DNA of 7,284 nucleotides, from the NCBI GenBank assembly GCA_024464195.1, contig JANHAK010000055.1, positions 1 to 7,284 on the forward strand, in the 5' to 3' direction. Shown here piece after piece: positions 5,557 to 7,284 of the stretch; positions within the stretch are counted from its first letter, which is position 1; every line of letters starts with the position of its first letter. The position numbers and the translations under genes are program-made. This DNA is from Methanomassiliicoccales archaeon (GTDB lineage: Archaea; Thermoplasmatota; Thermoplasmata; Methanomassiliicoccales; JACIVX01). The notes beneath the pieces were generated by a model. That model was not told the origin of the DNA, searched no databases, and saw nothing but the letters and a program-made list of their open reading frames with translations.

Positions 5557-6591
5557 ATGGCCGAAGATAAAAAGATCAAAGCCTGCCCATACTGCGGGAG
5601 TATTGAAGTTGTGCCGAAAATCCTGTTTGGAGGGCCGTTGCCAGGCATCGATGCAAAGGACGGTTCATATGTGTGCAGAAACTGCGGTAAGGAAGCCGTT
5701 CCGCTCTATTTCAGGAGTTTTGACGACTGGTATGCATTTTTTGAGAACCGTGGTGATGCTTCGAAACCGGTCGACTTGGCTTTCGTCAGTGTTCCAATCA
5801 TACCAGTTAACACTGCCGCGCTTTTCTCATTAGGAAAATTCGATTTTCCGATTGGTAAGACAGCAAAGGTCGTTAATATTATATGGCACAACAATTCAAT
5901 CATACCTCGTGACGATGGAGTACCATTTGACACCTATTGGAAGGCAGCATTCGACAAGAGATATAACGCGTCTGCTGTTTTGATCATGGATCTTGCGGGT
6001 GTCAGGGAAGCGAAACCTAACTTCAAGGTTCTTAAAGACCTGACAAAGAAGAATCGCGAAATATGGCTTGATATCGGTATGCGAACTGTTCAAGACCTTT
6101 TCGATTCTTTCGCAATGGAGGTTTCGAGAGCAATTGTTAGTACAATGACTTCCACAGGCCTCGGAATTTTTAACGAAGTCTTCGAGCTCTCAGATCGATG
6201 CTTACCATGCATTTATTTGGATGAGGAAATTGTTTGGGCAAAGAAAAGAGCGGGGCCTTCAAGAATAAAAGAAATGGCGAAAAAATTGAAGAGCATCGGC
6301 TACGAAGAAATGGCAGTTGTTGACCTTAAACGACTCGGTACAGCAATTGGCGTCTCAAGAGGTCTTCTTGAGGAAACGCTTGCGTGCGATATTGATATCT
6401 ACATCGGCGGCGGCGTTATAGAGACTGATCTTGAATTTTTGAGAGAAAAGGGAGTGGCGGGCGCCCTCATCGACCCACATACTCCGGTGATAAGGAGTCT
6501 TTTCGAAACCGAGGAAAATTTAACAGCAACAGATTTCCGACTCTCAGAAAAAAGTAAGACGATAAAAGGTAGCAGTATTCCAACAGACTGA
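5557..6591 (+). CDS. Zinc-ribbon plus HisA-related TIM-barrel protein, function unknown
   Basis: 344-aa protein in two parts. The N-terminus has a zinc-ribbon pattern, C10-P-Y-C13 and C40-R-N-C43, 26 residues apart, followed by a linker with SFDDWYAFFENRG (54-66). From about residue 70 the chain resembles the archaeal HisA-related family (COG1411-like, related to the histidine-pathway ProFAR isomerase): VLIMDLAGV (141-149), EIWLDIGMRTVQD (168-180), AVVDLKRLGTAIGVSRGLL (253-271), and the phosphate-binding IYIGGGVIETDLEFLREKGVAGALID (281-306). Aligned by eye, the first barrel strand reads VVNIIW, where HisA proteins have a catalytic V-I-D, so N107 may replace that Asp and HisA chemistry is doubtful. 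No other his genes are nearby. The role is unknown; a metal-binding, sugar-phosphate-related enzyme or regulator is possible. The ATG is preceded by a TATA-like box about 30 nt upstream and no SD. Confidence 0.8.
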   Translation: MAEDKKIKACPYCGSIEVVPKILFGGPLPGIDAKDGSYVCRNCGKEAVPLYFRSFDDWYAFFENRGDASKPVDLAFVSVPIIPVNTAALFSLGKFDFPIGKTAKVVNIIWHNNSIIPRDDGVPFDTYWKAAFDKRYNASAVLIMDLAGVREAKPNFKVLKDLTKKNREIWLDIGMRTVQDLFDSFAMEVSRAIVSTMTSTGLGIFNEVFELSDRCLPCIYLDEEIVWAKKRAGPSRIKEMAKKLKSIGYEEMAVVDLKRLGTAIGVSRGLLEETLACDIDIYIGGGVIETDLEFLREKGVAGALIDPHTPVIRSLFETEENLTATDFRLSEKSKTIKGSSIPTD

Positions 6592-6704
6592 AATTCGCTT
6601 CGCAGGTCGCTGGGCGTTTACAATATCTCGTTGCAATAAACTGAATGGGATATCCTAACACTTTTGCGTTTCAATCATCTATATTAGGTTCTTAGCACGC
6701 GCAA

Positions 6705-6713
6705 TTTATAAAA
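6705..6713 (+). promoter_or_regulatory. Strong TATA box upstream of the dehydrogenase gene
   Basis: TTTATAAAA is the best TATA-consensus match in the window. Transcription would begin near 6735, leaving a leader of about 120 nt before the ATG at 6857, unlike the leaderless pattern of the two preceding genes. The leader contains two tiny chained open frames. Confidence 0.5.
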
Positions 6714-6757
6714 ACAGCCCTTTCTCCCCATGGTCGTTAATTCCTCTTGCTAAATTG

Positions 6758-6852
6758 ATGGAAAAACCGCATGTGAGGAAAAATAAGAGCAATACAAGGA
6801 GCACAATCGACAAATAATGAGCGAGACCATTATCCGCCTACAGAAGAAGTGA
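6758..6852 (+). other. Two tiny chained open frames in the presumed leader
   Basis: An ATG at 6758 opens a basic 19-codon frame (begins MEKPHVRKNK) ending in TAA at 6815-6817. Its last base starts ATG 6817, an 11-codon frame (MSETIIRLQKK) ending in TGA at 6850-6852, four bases before the dehydrogenase ATG. The TAATG overlap and tight spacing resemble translational coupling, but the frames are short and neither has a well-placed SD. AAGGAG at 6796-6801 is 15 nt from the second ATG. They may be leader peptides or chance. Confidence 0.2.
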
Positions 6853-6856
6853 GTAA

Positions 6857-7284
6857 ATGGGCCTTAAGGTTGTCATTACTGACTACATTTACGGTGAGCC
6901 GACAGAAGAAGTTGAAATTCTGAAGAAGATCGATGCGGAAGTCAATCTTTTTCAATGTAAGACCGAAGACGATGTTATAGAGATTGCAAAGGACGCTGAT
7001 GCAATTCTCAACACATATGCCCCTGTCTCCCGCCGAGTAATAGAAAGACTTGAACGCTGCAGAGTTATCGCAAGGTATGGGATCGGTTACGACACCATTG
7101 ATGTTGAGGCAGCTAGTGAAAAGAGAATCGTTGTCGTCAACGTTCCAACATATTGTATCGACGAAGTTGCCGATCATACCTTAGCCCTGATCCTAAGCGC
7201 CTTGAGAAAAATCACGCTTTATGATCGGGCGATCAGAAAAGGTAGCTGGGACTGGAGAGATGGGAGACCGATTCACAGACTTAA
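6857..7284 (+). CDS. D-2-hydroxyacid dehydrogenase (CtBP/SerA-like), N-terminal part, cut by window edge
   Basis: Likely NAD-dependent oxidoreductase of the D-isomer-specific 2-hydroxyacid dehydrogenase family, which includes phosphoglycerate dehydrogenase and CtBP-like enzymes. I translated 142 residues with no stop; the family is usually 310-340, so over half is missing. The N-terminal substrate domain begins MGLKVVITDYIYG. It carries the substrate loop RYGIGYDTID (73-82, often D-N-I-D), VVNVPTYCIDEVADHTLALIL (93-113, opening the interdomain helix) and RKGSWDWRDGRPIHRL (127-142). The Y-C-I-D-E-V-A-D-H and W-D-W-R wording is closer to the CtBP-like branch than to classical SerA. The Rossmann motif and catalytic Arg-Glu-His lie beyond the edge. 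The ATG at 6857 follows GAAGTGAG (6844-6851), a moderate match to the archaeal SD AGGAGGTGA. Substrate cannot be assigned; serine biosynthesis is only one possibility. Confidence 0.87.
   Translation, partial: MGLKVVITDYIYGEPTEEVEILKKIDAEVNLFQCKTEDDVIEIAKDADAILNTYAPVSRRVIERLERCRVIARYGIGYDTIDVEAASEKRIVVVNVPTYCIDEVADHTLALILSALRKITLYDRAIRKGSWDWRDGRPIHRL

Noticed and set aside
6830..7177. 115-codon minus-strand frame
   Set aside because: It is antisense to the D-2-hydroxyacid dehydrogenase, whose family motifs are clear on the plus strand.

Overview
This window looks like ordinary chromosomal DNA from an archaeon, probably an anaerobic euryarchaeote or a Thermoplasmatota relative. That placement is an inference. 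It rests on archaeal-type TATA elements about 25-30 nt upstream of several start codons, with no Shine-Dalgarno (SD) site between, which is the leaderless pattern. It also rests on a HisA-related TIM-barrel protein typical of archaea, a long-form archaeal-style RmlA, and an iron-sulfur-flavoprotein-like cysteine motif. Coding DNA has a moderate, somewhat A+T-leaning composition, and the larger gaps are much more A+T-rich. No rRNA, tRNA, CRISPR array, transposase or phage gene was seen.

Left part (1-2426): a dTDP-deoxysugar locus. rmlD and a long-form rmlA run on the minus strand as an overlapping pair (4-nt GTGA overlap, good SD). rmlA runs off the left edge. A short RmlC-family epimerase is transcribed divergently from a 92-bp intergenic region. 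Together these supply nucleotidyl transfer, 3,5-epimerisation and 4-keto reduction toward dTDP-rhamnose or a related sugar for surface glycans. The 4,6-dehydratase RmlB is not in the window and may lie beyond the left edge.

Middle (2427-3217): an A+T-rich gap of about 790 bp with no convincing gene. It holds a GAAA-loop hairpin followed by T7, a 49-nt nearly pure A/T block with nested palindromes, a second T-flanked hairpin, and a few short open frames that may be gene remnants or chance.

Right part (3218-7284): four plus-strand genes, apparently separate transcription units: an ErcA-like member of the iron-dependent alcohol dehydrogenase family, an NADPH-FMN-reductase/iron-sulfur-flavoprotein-like protein with a C-x2-C-x2-C-x5-C motif, a zinc-ribbon plus HisA-related barrel protein of unknown function, and the N-terminal half of a D-2-hydroxyacid dehydrogenase (CtBP/SerA-like) cut by the right edge. 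The flavoprotein and the HisA-like gene each have a TATA-like box placed for leaderless transcription. The dehydrogenase has a strong TATA box far upstream and two tiny chained open frames in the presumed leader.

I see no clear new multi-gene system. The most notable items are the zinc-ribbon/HisA-like fusion, the mini-ORF leader of the last gene, and the structured A+T-rich gap.
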